NCBI GenBank assembly: GCA_025356735.1
Contig: JANXRT010000503.1
Location: 1-10,868 of the forward strand
Length of the DNA stretch: 10,868 nucleotides
Direction of reading: 5' to 3'
DNA from: Acetobacteraceae bacterium
Lineage (GTDB): Bacteria > Pseudomonadota > Alphaproteobacteria > Acetobacterales > Acetobacteraceae
The notes under the pieces are model-generated. The model was not told the DNA's origin. It ran no database searches and saw only the letters and a program-made list of their open reading frames with translations. How positions within the stretch are numbered: position 1 is the stretch's first letter; the number at the start of each line of letters is the position of its first letter. Positions 1 to 6,516 of this stretch are shown in pieces. A program made the position numbers and the translations under genes.

Positions 1-194
1 CCGCCATCGTGATCGGCGCCGAGGGCGTCAACAACCCGACCCACGAGATCACTATCGAGGGCAATAATTTTCGGAATACCGGCGATTTCCAGACCCTTTT
101 CGTGCGCAATCTCACGGCTACCGAGGCGGAGCTCAAGGGCAACAAGCTGTCGGGTTCGGTCAAGCCGCTTCAGGGCGATGGATCGGTGCACTAA
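1..194 (+). CDS. 3' end of a beta-helix-like protein (partial)
   Basis: The frame is open from the left edge (first whole codon at 3) to a TAA at 192-194, giving 63 residues of a C-terminus. The gene probably starts outside the window, because the frame stays open to the edge; the GTG at 9 is not a convincing start. The residues include ITIEGNNFRN and later AELKGNKLSG, a spaced hydrophobic-x-hydrophobic-x-G-N pattern typical of rungs in right-handed parallel beta-helix proteins. Such folds occur in polysaccharide-active enzymes and surface or secreted proteins, but nothing here identifies a catalytic site. The gene converges with the solute-binding protein gene and is followed 11 nt later by a hairpin repeat that could terminate it. 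I am fairly sure of the coding frame and less sure of the fold. Confidence 0.65.
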   Translation, partial: AIVIGAEGVNNPTHEITIEGNNFRNTGDFQTLFVRNLTATEAELKGNKLSGSVKPLQGDGSVH

Positions 195-202
195 AGGCTA
201 AG

Positions 203-314
203 CATGGGGCTCTGCCCCATACCCCGCAAAGGGGTCGTCGCCCCTTTGAACCCCCACACTTAAGGGATGCGCTCCCGGGCGCTCCCCGGGCAGGGTTTGG
301 GGCAGAGCCCCATG
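203..314. repeat. Two-sided intergenic hairpin repeat between convergent genes
   Basis: The outer arms 203-224 and 293-314 are inverted copies matching at 21 of 22 positions, and each contains a small hairpin (GGGGC-TCT-GCCCC at 206-218; GGGGC-AGA-GCCCC at 299-311). A strong internal hairpin lies at 227-248. Between 269 and 290 a short near-duplicate, GCGCTCCCGGG / CGCTCCCCGGG, is also GC-rich. Related sequence occurs at 6485-6530 and begins again at 10860, each time just after or at a stop codon, so this is a dispersed family rather than a unique terminator. The family resembles GC-rich intergenic repeats I associate with Acetobacteraceae; that link is from memory. Confidence 0.8.
227..248. 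terminator. Bidirectional stem-loop, probable terminator
   Basis: CAAAGGGG (227-234) pairs perfectly with CCCCTTTG (241-248) across a 6-nt loop. It lies between two convergent stop codons (192-194 on + and 331-333 on -), where a bidirectional terminator would be expected. There is no long T tract, so it is not a textbook intrinsic terminator; it may pause polymerase or protect 3' ends instead. Confidence 0.45.
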
Positions 315-330
315 GCTGCCTGCGGCGCTT

Positions 331-1572
331 CTAGGCTCCCGCACCCTCGATCAACTCACCGAACAGGTCCCAGTTCTTCCCCGTCCACCGCATCAGCTGC
401 AACTGGCGCATCGGCCGGTACATGGTTGGCGAGGTCGCGATCCGCATGCCCGGCAGCACGATCGGGTTATCGGTCTCGTTCAGGCTCAGCGCCTGCCTCA
501 TGACGGTCTCGCGTGAGAAGTCGCCGTTGCATTGCCGCAGCACGGTCATCAGCGTGTGGCAGATGCCGTAGGCGAAGGCGTTGCCGGTATCCAGCAGATC
601 CGCCTCCGGCGCCCACCGCTTCATGAAGGCCCGCCACTCGTTCATCCCGGCATCGTTGTCCCAACGCGGGTCCGTCGGGTCCTTCAGGTAGGCCGAGGTG
701 ATGATCCCGATGCCCTTCTCGCCGCCGGCCGGCAGCATCACCGAGCCGGGCGAGAGCGACACGTTGCTCAGCACATGGAACGGCTTCCAGCCCATGTCGT
801 ACACCCGCCGGATGGTCTGAGCGGCGAATTTCGGCGTGCAGGCGGTCATTAGCGTGTCGCAGCCGGCCGATCGCAGCGAAATCAGCTGGCTGTCGACGGT
901 GGCGTCGGTGACCTCGTACGAGGCGATGGTGACCTGCCTGTCAAAGCCGTCGCCCAGCACGTCGCGAAACCCGTTGACATAGTCCTTGCCGAAATCGTCG
1001 TTCTGATAAATCAGCCCGATCTTCGCCGAGGGCTGGGTGCGGGCAAGGTACTTGGCGTAGATCCGCGCCTCGACCCGGTAGCTCGGCGCCCACATCAAGG
1101 TCCACGGATGCTCCTTGTAGTCGGCCCACTTGTCCGCACCGGTCGAGATGAACAGCGACGGCACGCCCTTTTGGTTGAGGTACTTGACGATGGCCGTGTT
1201 GGGTGCCGTGCCGAGCGGGTTGAACATCATCGCGACCTCGTCCTGCTCCACGAGCCGCCGCACCATCTCGACGGTCTTGGGCGGGCTGTAGGCGTCGTCG
1301 TAGGTGATGAAGTTGATGCGGCGTCCAGCGATACCGCCCTGATCGTTGACCATGCGGAAATATGCGGCCTCGGTGCGTGCGATCGTGGCGTAGGCCGAGG
1401 CGGGCCCGGAATAGGGATAGGTGTTGCCGATCTTTATTTCCGTGTCCGTCACGCCGGGGGTTACCGCAGCCGCGCTATGGCCGCGACGCGGCACGAGAGC
1501 GGCGGCGGTTCCCAACAGCACGGTGCGCCGCGCGAGGCGCAGCGCCGCCGCCGGATCGGTCGGCTGGGTCAT
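331..1572 (-). CDS. Branched-chain amino acid-type ABC transporter substrate-binding protein
   Basis: This is a 413-residue periplasmic binding protein of the LivK/Peripla_BP_6 type (type I fold), a family that captures branched-chain amino acids, amides, urea or aromatic acids for an ABC importer. The N-terminus carries ARRTVLLGTAAAL (residues 14-26), an RR-plus-hydrophobic signal that could use the Tat or Sec route, followed by an Ala-rich cleavage region near 33-37. The mature part opens with VTDTEIKIGNTYPYSGPAS, the usual family start, and continues with NDQGGIAGR (about 76-84), a hallmark segment, and GLIYQNDDFGKDY (about 186-198), the second-lobe entry. The ATG at 1572 is preceded on its strand by a purine-rich AAAGGGGGGGA stretch. 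No permease or ATPase genes are in the window, so the ligand cannot be assigned. Upstream on the same strand is the DUF3597 gene, 126 nt away, so co-transcription is uncertain. Confidence 0.9.
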   Translation of the reverse strand: MTQPTDPAAALRLARRTVLLGTAAALVPRRGHSAAAVTPGVTDTEIKIGNTYPYSGPASAYATIARTEAAYFRMVNDQGGIAGRRINFITYDDAYSPPKTVEMVRRLVEQDEVAMMFNPLGTAPNTAIVKYLNQKGVPSLFISTGADKWADYKEHPWTLMWAPSYRVEARIYAKYLARTQPSAKIGLIYQNDDFGKDYVNGFRDVLGDGFDRQVTIASYEVTDATVDSQLISLRSAGCDTLMTACTPKFAAQTIRRVYDMGWKPFHVLSNVSLSPGSVMLPAGGEKGIGIITSAYLKDPTDPRWDNDAGMNEWRAFMKRWAPEADLLDTGNAFAYGICHTLMTVLRQCNGDFSRETVMRQALSLNETDNPIVLPGMRIATSPTMYRPMRQLQLMRWTGKNWDLFGELIEGAGA

Positions 1573-1590
1573 GGCAGGTCCCCCCCTTTG

Positions 1591-1612
1591 GCCGCCGGTT
1601 CAGCCCGGCGGC
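1591..1612. other. GC-rich perfect hairpin in the spacer
   Basis: GCCGCCGG (1591-1598) and CCGGCGGC (1605-1612) form an 8-bp perfect stem with loop TTCAGC. On the minus strand it lies after the DUF3597 gene and 18 nt before the binding-protein start. It could attenuate or terminate read-through, or be a leader structure. No T tract follows, so its role is open. Confidence 0.4.
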
Positions 1613-1698
1613 GATTTGAGGCCTGCAGCTTGCGACAGGTTGGCGGCGGCGATCAAGCGTGCGGCGCGAGGCCCGTGCCGCCGCCTGGGACCTCGAGG

Positions 1699-2124
1699 TC
1701 AGACCTTGAGGCTGTCGGGCACCGTGCCGCCATTCTCGGCCAGCTTCTGCATCACCGCCTTGTGCAGCCAGACGTTCATTGTCGCCGAATCATTCGTGTC
1801 GCCGGAATAGCCCAGCTCATCGGCCAGCAGTTTCCTGGATTCCAGGCTGCTATCGAGGCCAAGCAGCTTCAGCATGTCGACGATCGACTGGTGCCAGTTG
1901 AGCTTCTGGCTGTTCTTCGCCGCCATCTCGGTCAGCACCGCCTCGACATCGACCGGTGGCTGGTCCGCCGGCGTGCCGGCGCCATCCCCGGCGGCGACCG
2001 CCGGCGCCACTGTCGAAACGGAGGCATCGGTCGGATCGGTGTCGGACGTCGATGGGGCGGCCGCGGCGGGAGAGGCACCGGCCGCTCCCCAGATTTTGGA
2101 CAGAATCGAGCTGAACATGCTCAT
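1699..2124 (-). CDS. DUF3597 domain protein
   Basis: This is a 141-residue protein recognised as the DUF3597 family, whose function is unknown. It starts MSMFSSILSKIWG, continues with a low-complexity Ala/Pro/Thr/Asp linker (about 14-56), and ends in the conserved block 57-141. That block contains VDVEAVL, the LNWHQSIVDMLKLLGLDSS region, the ELGYSGDTNDSATMNVWLHK region and the terminal KLAENGGTVPDSLK. The open frame extends upstream to 2250, but the start at 2124 is preferred: AGGAG (2137-2133 on this strand) lies 8 nt upstream, and family members begin at MS-x-FSSI. The gene has no signal peptide or membrane segment, so it is probably cytoplasmic. Its stop overlaps a 12-bp palindrome, GACCTCGAGGTC (1689-1700). 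It is divergent from pqiA. The family resembles small proteins with a LysM-free, helical C-terminal domain; I would not infer more. Confidence 0.88.
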   Translation of the reverse strand: MSMFSSILSKIWGAAGASPAAAAPSTSDTDPTDASVSTVAPAVAAGDGAGTPADQPPVDVEAVLTEMAAKNSQKLNWHQSIVDMLKLLGLDSSLESRKLLADELGYSGDTNDSATMNVWLHKAVMQKLAENGGTVPDSLKV

Positions 2125-2218
2125 TGGCTGATCTCCTGATATGCCGGTCGAAGCGACCACGCGGGAACGCAAGGCGATGAAGGATCGTTCCAGGTTCACG
2201 CGGCGCCCAGGTTGTTCC

Positions 2219-2241
2219 ACACCTCCTGAGGCGCGAGGTGT
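2219..2241. promoter_or_regulatory. Inverted repeat in the divergent spacer, possible operator
   Basis: ACACCTC (2219-2225) and GAGGTGT (2235-2241) form a perfect 7-bp inverted repeat around a 9-nt spacer, in the region between the divergent DUF3597 and pqiA genes. Arm spacing (16 nt centre to centre) would put both halves on roughly one DNA face, as for a dimeric regulator. No regulator gene is nearby and no clear promoter overlaps it, so this is only a candidate. Confidence 0.3.
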
Positions 2242-2250
2242 CGAGGCCAT

Positions 2251-2323
2251 GAAGCTTTTGGGCGTAACGTCTGGGGAAGCTTCGGGCGTGACGCCCAGGG
2301 AAGCTTCAGGGCGTGTCGCCCGG
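2251..2323. repeat. Three tandem ~24-bp units with internal dyads
   Basis: Three head-to-tail units start with GAAGCTT at 2251, 2276 and 2300 (25, 24 and 24 nt). The second and third continue with the palindrome GAAGCTTC. Each unit then has GGGCGT followed by a complementary half: GGGCGT-G-ACGCCC at 2284-2296 and GGGCG-TGT-CGCCC at 2309-2321 are perfect, and the first unit is degenerate. The array lies 74 bp upstream of pqiA, so it may bind a regulator or be a dispersed intergenic repeat. Confidence 0.7.
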
Positions 2324-2397
2324 ATTGGCGCATCCGATCAAGAAGATGGCTGCCAGAGGTTCGTTCTGATAATCAGCCCTTCCATGACAAGCAGCCG

Positions 2398-3750
2398 ATG
2401 ATCCCGCTCCAATTGCAGGCGACGCCCGACAGCGTTTTGCGCGGTTTTGCGGCGGGCGGCGCACGCCACCTCGCCGGCACCACGTCCGCGCTGCGCGAGT
2501 GCCCCGATTGCGGCCTGTTCCAGACCGTGCCGAAGATCGTCCGTGGCCAGGTCGCCAGCTGTCCACGTTGCAACGCCGTGCTTCGCCGCCACATCGTCGA
2601 TCCGCAAAGCCGCGCCTTGGCGCTGGCGCTCACCGGACTGGTGCTGTTCGTGCTGGCCGCCGGGATGCCGTTCGTCGAGCTGGAGGTTCGCGGTCGCGCT
2701 CTCCAGACCACGCTTCTGAGCGGCCCCGTGCAACTGGAACAGCACGGCATGTGGGAGATCGGCATTGTCGTGCTGGTCACCACCCTTGGCGCGCCCGTGG
2801 TCAAGCTGCTGGCGATGGCCTGGGTGCTGATCGGATTGCGCCTGCGCCAGCCCCCAAGGCACCTCTACGTCGTGTTCCGCTGGATCGAGAAGCTGTCGCC
2901 CTGGTCGATGGTCGAGGTCTTCCTGCTGGGCGTCTTCGTCGCCTACACCAAGCTGATCGACCTGGCGTACGTCGATATAGGCGGGGCGGTCTACGCACTC
3001 GGCGCCCTGATGATGGTGACGGCGGCTGCCGACTCGGTGTTTGATCGGCAAGGCATCTGGGAAGCGCTGGAGGCGCGCGGGATCACCGCCTGCGGCGCCG
3101 TCGCCGTACCCGCATCCGTCAACAGCCCCGCAACCCACCCGATCGGCTGCGACACCTGCGGCCTGGTCTCCTGGCAGGCCGGGGTGAAAAACAGCTGTCC
3201 GCGCTGCGGCGGCCGGCTGCATCATCGAAAACCGAACAGCCTGGCGCGCACCGCCGCCTTCGCGGTCACCGCGGCCGTCCTCTACGTGCCGGCCAACATC
3301 CTGCCGGTGCTGACGCTTACCCGGTTCGGCCGCGGCGCGCCCTCCACCATCCTCGGCGGCGTGATGGAGCTGGCCGGCGCCGGCATGTGGCCGCTGGCGC
3401 TTCTGGTGTTCTTCGCCAGCGTCACCGTGCCAGTAATGAAGCTGATCGGCCTGAGCTGGCTGCTGGTATCCACCCGATTGGCTGAGCGCGGCCGCCTGGT
3501 TGAGCGAACCCGGCTGTACCGCATCGTCGACGTGATCGGAAGGTGGTCGATGGTCGACGTGTTCATGATCTCCATCCTCACCGCCCTGGTGCGGTTCGGC
3601 GTGATCGCCAGCGTGCAGCCGGATGCCGGCGTGCTGTCGTTCTGCGCGGTCGTGATCCTGACCATCCTGGCCGCCATGGCGTTCGACCCGCGGCTGATGT
3701 GGGATGCCGCCACCCGGGCTTCGCGTGATGCGACGGTCCTCCGCGAATGA
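2398..3750 (+). CDS. pqiA: PqiA-type inner-membrane protein
   Basis: This 450-residue polytopic protein is the inner-membrane part of the PqiABC (paraquat-inducible) lipid-transport system. It is a duplication of two modules. Each begins with a rubredoxin-like zinc/iron ribbon: C35-x2-C38 with C55-x2-C58, and C251-x2-C254 with C267-x2-C270. Each then has four hydrophobic segments (about 73-93, 121-146, 168-186, 195-213; and 283-305, 328-357, 381-405, 411-428). The signature LSPWSMVEVF (166-175) recurs as GRWSMVDVF (381-389). E. coli PqiA is slightly shorter (about 417 residues); the extra length here is mainly the first 33 residues. The ATG at 2398 lacks a strong Shine-Dalgarno sequence, but there is no better in-frame start before the first ribbon. 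Its stop overlaps the pqiB start as ATGA. The family is known to work with an MCE protein; regulation by oxidative or membrane stress is known for E. coli only. Confidence 0.94.
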   Translation: MIPLQLQATPDSVLRGFAAGGARHLAGTTSALRECPDCGLFQTVPKIVRGQVASCPRCNAVLRRHIVDPQSRALALALTGLVLFVLAAGMPFVELEVRGRALQTTLLSGPVQLEQHGMWEIGIVVLVTTLGAPVVKLLAMAWVLIGLRLRQPPRHLYVVFRWIEKLSPWSMVEVFLLGVFVAYTKLIDLAYVDIGGAVYALGALMMVTAAADSVFDRQGIWEALEARGITACGAVAVPASVNSPATHPIGCDTCGLVSWQAGVKNSCPRCGGRLHHRKPNSLARTAAFAVTAAVLYVPANILPVLTLTRFGRGAPSTILGGVMELAGAGMWPLALLVFFASVTVPVMKLIGLSWLLVSTRLAERGRLVERTRLYRIVDVIGRWSMVDVFMISILTALVRFGVIASVQPDAGVLSFCAVVILTILAAMAFDPRLMWDAATRASRDATVLRE

Positions 3751-5450
3751 GCGACGGGCCCTCCGATCCGCTGCCGCAGGCTAGGGTATCGCGCCGCTGG
3801 CAATTCCAGATCATCTGGCTAATTCCCGTGGTCGCCGTGCTGGTCGCGGGCTTCCTTGGCTGGAAGGCGCTGCATGACCGCGGCCCGATGGTGACGCTCA
3901 GCTTCGCCACCGCCGACGGCATCACCGCCGGGCAGACCAAGGTGCGCCACAAGGCGGTCGATCTCGGCACCGTCGAGGGCGTCGCACTCAACCCCGATCG
4001 CGGCCGGGTCAACGTCGAGGTGCGGATGCGGCGCGATGCCGTGCCCTATTTGACCGAGGCGACCCGGTTCTGGGTGGTCCGGCCAAGGTTCTCGCTGAAC
4101 AACGTCTCCGGACTCGATACCCTGCTGTCCGGCGCCTACATCGGCCTCGATCCTGGGCCTCCCGGCGGACCGTACCAGGGGAATTTCATTGGTTTGGAGG
4201 AACCGCCGGCGGTTCGCTCCGACGAGCCTGGCCGGACCTTTCGGCTGGCCGCGTCACGCATCGGCGCGATCTCTGCCGGCTCACCGATATCCTTTCGCGA
4301 CATTCCCGCCGGCGAGGTGCTGGGCTACGTGCTCGGCCGCAACGGCGACGGCCTGACGGTCAACATCTTCGTGCGCAGCCCATACGATGCCTTTGTCCAT
4401 GCCGGCACCAAGTTCTGGAACTCGTCCGGCGTCAGCATCAATGTCGGCGCAACCGGGGTCAGCCTGCGGCTCGACAGCCTGCAGGCGCTGCTGTCCGGCG
4501 AAATCGCGTTCGACACATCGGATGAAGTCCGCAACACGCCGGCAGCGGCGGCCGATATGCTGTTTCCGCTCTATGCCGATGCCGCCAGCGCCGCCAATGC
4601 CGGCTACAAGCGGCGGGTACCGTTCCTGATCTACTTTGCCGGGTCGGTGCGTGGCCTCGCGGTCGGCGCCCCGGTTGAAACGCTGGGCCTGCAGATCGGC
4701 ACCGTGTCGTCGATCCAGCTGATGTTCGATCCGAAGTTGCTGCAGCCGCCCAAGGTCGCCGTGCAGATCGAGATCCAGCCTGAGCGGCTGTTGCAGGAGC
4801 GTGAGAACCCGACCGAGGACACCCCGGCCGTCGCCCGCGCGCTGGTGGAAAGGGGACTGCGGGCTCAGCTGCACACCGCCAACTATCTTACCGGGCAGAT
4901 GGTGGTCAGCCTGGAGCTGCCGGCCGATGGGCCCCCAGGCGAAGCCGTCACCGAGAACGGCATCATCGTGCTGCCAAGCATCAACGGCGGCTTCGACGGC
5001 ATCATCGGAAGCGCCGGCCACCTCGCCGACACCCTGGCCGCGCTGCCGCTGGAGCAGATCGCCAAGAACCTGAACGAGACCCTGGCCGGCGCCAACGAAC
5101 TCGCCCATGCCCCCGCCCTGCGCCAGTCGCTGCAAAATCTATCCAGCACCCTTGCCGACACCCAGCTTCTGGTGCGCCAGATCGGCAACGGCGTCACCCC
5201 GGTGCTGAAGCGCCTGCCGGAACTGGCGCAGTCGCTGCAAGATACCGTCAACCGCGCCGGCAAGCTGGTCGGCACCGTCGATCACGGCTATGGCGGCGAT
5301 TCTGGCTTCAAGCGCGATCTTGACCGGCTGCTCGGCGAGGTCGGCGACGCGGCACGCTCGGTCCGCATGCTGGCCGACTACCTGGACCAGCACCCCACCG
5401 CGCTGATCCGTGGCCGTACCGGCTCCGCCGCCGACAGCGGAGACCGATGA
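3747..5450 (+). CDS. pqiB: PqiB-type MCE-domain protein
   Basis: This 567-residue protein has one N-terminal membrane anchor (about 20-42) and three MCE/MlaD domains: about 48-137, 163-257 and 290-392. In E. coli, PqiB hexamers stack three MCE rings and a long C-terminal coiled-coil needle to form a tunnel across the periplasm for phospholipids. Here the region after the third domain (about 415-550) is helical and heptad-like (LADTLAALPLEQIAKNLNE onward). It ends with the HPTALIRGR motif (549-557) common at the C-terminus of such MCE proteins. Length is close to that of E. coli PqiB (546). It overlaps pqiA by 4 nt (ATGA at 3747-3750) and pqiC by 4 nt (ATGA at 5447-5450), so the three genes are likely translationally coupled and made in step. 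No key domain appears missing. Confidence 0.95.
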   Translation: MSDGPSDPLPQARVSRRWQFQIIWLIPVVAVLVAGFLGWKALHDRGPMVTLSFATADGITAGQTKVRHKAVDLGTVEGVALNPDRGRVNVEVRMRRDAVPYLTEATRFWVVRPRFSLNNVSGLDTLLSGAYIGLDPGPPGGPYQGNFIGLEEPPAVRSDEPGRTFRLAASRIGAISAGSPISFRDIPAGEVLGYVLGRNGDGLTVNIFVRSPYDAFVHAGTKFWNSSGVSINVGATGVSLRLDSLQALLSGEIAFDTSDEVRNTPAAAADMLFPLYADAASAANAGYKRRVPFLIYFAGSVRGLAVGAPVETLGLQIGTVSSIQLMFDPKLLQPPKVAVQIEIQPERLLQERENPTEDTPAVARALVERGLRAQLHTANYLTGQMVVSLELPADGPPGEAVTENGIIVLPSINGGFDGIIGSAGHLADTLAALPLEQIAKNLNETLAGANELAHAPALRQSLQNLSSTLADTQLLVRQIGNGVTPVLKRLPELAQSLQDTVNRAGKLVGTVDHGYGGDSGFKRDLDRLLGEVGDAARSVRMLADYLDQHPTALIRGRTGSAADSGDR

Positions 5451-6034
5451 GGATGCCCCCGATAAGGATGACAACCGTGGGCCGAACCCTCGCCGTCGTG
5501 CTGCTGCTGGTCGTCGGCGCCTGTGCCAGCCCTGACCCGGTGCTGTTCACCCTGGCGGCGATGCCAGGAGAGGTGTTGCACACGCGCCCCGGCGCCGTCG
5601 AGCTGAGGCGGATCAGCCTCGCGCGCTACCTCGACCGGTCCGGCATCGTGCGCAACACGACCCCCTACCGCATCACCGTGACCGACGGGCAACGCTGGGC
5701 CGAGCCGCTCTCGCGCATGCTGGAACGTGTTCTGGCCGAGAATCTGGCCTCCCGCCTCCCCGACAGGATCGTCTATACCGACAGCAGCGGCATCACCCAA
5801 CGATCGCCGATCGTTCTCGACATCGACGTGCAGCGGTTCGATCCCGACCCTTCGGGCGACGTTGTCCTCGCCGTGCAGGCGTCGGTCGCACCGGATGGCC
5901 GGAATGCCGCTACCAGCGGCTTTCGCATCCTGCGGCACCCTGCCTCGGCCAGCACCGAGGATCTGGTCGCCGCGATGAGCGCCGCGCTTTCGGAACTGAG
6001 CGACCGGCTGGCGCTACTGCTGTCACGGCCGTGA
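5447..6034 (+). CDS. pqiC: PqiC-type outer-membrane lipoprotein
   Basis: This 195-residue protein belongs to the ABC_trans_aux/DUF330 family (PqiC, formerly YmbA). It has a lipoprotein signal: positive N-region, hydrophobic core TLAVVLLLVVGA (about 14-25) and lipobox VGAC with the acylated Cys at 26. The residue after Cys is Ala, not Asp, consistent with transfer to the outer membrane. The mature part has the family features: YRI, the W-A-E-P-L-S-R-M-L segment (about 85-93) and an Asp-rich D-I-D-V-Q-R-F strand (about 124-130). In E. coli, PqiC docks the PqiB needle at the outer membrane. The ATG at 5447 overlaps the pqiB stop; in-frame Met3 and Met8 are alternative starts and would still leave a signal peptide. 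The stop overlaps the GTG start of the DUF488 gene (GTGA, 6031-6034). Confidence 0.9.
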   Translation: MRMPPIRMTTVGRTLAVVLLLVVGACASPDPVLFTLAAMPGEVLHTRPGAVELRRISLARYLDRSGIVRNTTPYRITVTDGQRWAEPLSRMLERVLAENLASRLPDRIVYTDSSGITQRSPIVLDIDVQRFDPDPSGDVVLAVQASVAPDGRNAATSGFRILRHPASASTEDLVAAMSAALSELSDRLALLLSRP

Positions 6035-6516
6035 CAAATTTGCCGGAGTTGCTGACCATCGGCTACGAAGGAACCATCGCTGGCGACATGATCGCGAGCC
6101 TGCGCCGCGCCCGGGTCGAGCTGCTGATCGACGTTCGCGCCATCGCCTCGTCGCGGAAACCCGGCTTCTCCAAGACGCTGCTCGCCGCCGGGCTGGCGGA
6201 ACAGGGCATCGGCTACGTCCACCTGCGCGGCCTCGGCACGCCGAAGGAAGGCCGCCAGGCGGTGCGCTCGGGTCATCCGGAACGGATGCGCGACATCTTC
6301 GCCGAGCACATGAGGTCGGACCGGGCGCAGGCGGAACTCGCCCAGGCCATCACCCTGGCCCGAACCGCACGCTGCTGCCTGCTTTGCTTCGAACAGGACC
6401 ATGCCACCTGCCATCGCAGCATCGTCGCGACGGCGATCGAGACGCAGACGCATCAATCTATCCAGCACCTGACAGTTAGCAAGGCTGGGCTCCGCCCAGA
6501 CCCGCAAAGGGGCTAG
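6031..6516 (+). CDS. DUF488 domain protein coupled to pqiABC
   Basis: This 161-residue protein of the DUF488 family (PF04343) has no established biochemical role. Visible family motifs are TIGYEG (9-14), LIDVRAIASSRKPGFSK (32-48), Y-V-H-L-R-G-L-G-T-P (62-71) and CLLCFEQDHATCHRSIVA (116-133), the conserved Cys/His-rich segment. There is no signal peptide, so it should be cytoplasmic, unlike its envelope neighbours. The start is GTG at 6031, overlapping the pqiC stop as GTGA, so it is probably the last gene of the pqi operon. The last ten or so residues (from about A152) are encoded by an intergenic hairpin repeat and are unlikely to belong to the ancestral domain; the stop lies inside a palindrome shared with pheA. 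Its function with PqiABC is unknown; operon membership may be incidental. Confidence 0.88.
   Translation: MTNLPELLTIGYEGTIAGDMIASLRRARVELLIDVRAIASSRKPGFSKTLLAAGLAEQGIGYVHLRGLGTPKEGRQAVRSGHPERMRDIFAEHMRSDRAQAELAQAITLARTARCCLLCFEQDHATCHRSIVATAIETQTHQSIQHLTVSKAGLRPDPQRG

Noticed and set aside
1689..1700. 12-bp palindrome GACCTCGAGGTC at the DUF3597 stop codon
   Set aside because: It is perfect but has no loop, no T tract and no second copy in the window. It could be chance in GC-rich sequence.
1108..2139. 343-codon open frame on + across the binding-protein and DUF3597 genes
   Set aside because: It is antisense to two recognisable genes, rich in Arg/Gly/His, with no domain pattern. It is a by-product of high GC codon use.
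2367..2373. TGATAAT as a -10 box for pqiA
   Set aside because: It matches the -10 consensus well, but no reasonable -35 box lies 16-18 nt upstream, and the leader would be only about 17 nt. Not strong enough to list as a promoter.
2338..3225. 295-codon open frame on - opposite pqiA
   Set aside because: PqiA on the other strand has clear Cys ribbons and membrane segments; this frame is Gln/His/Arg-rich and has no recognisable motif.
4281..5135. 284-codon open frame on - opposite pqiB
   Set aside because: It is antisense to MCE domains of PqiB and has composition typical of a GC-rich shadow frame.
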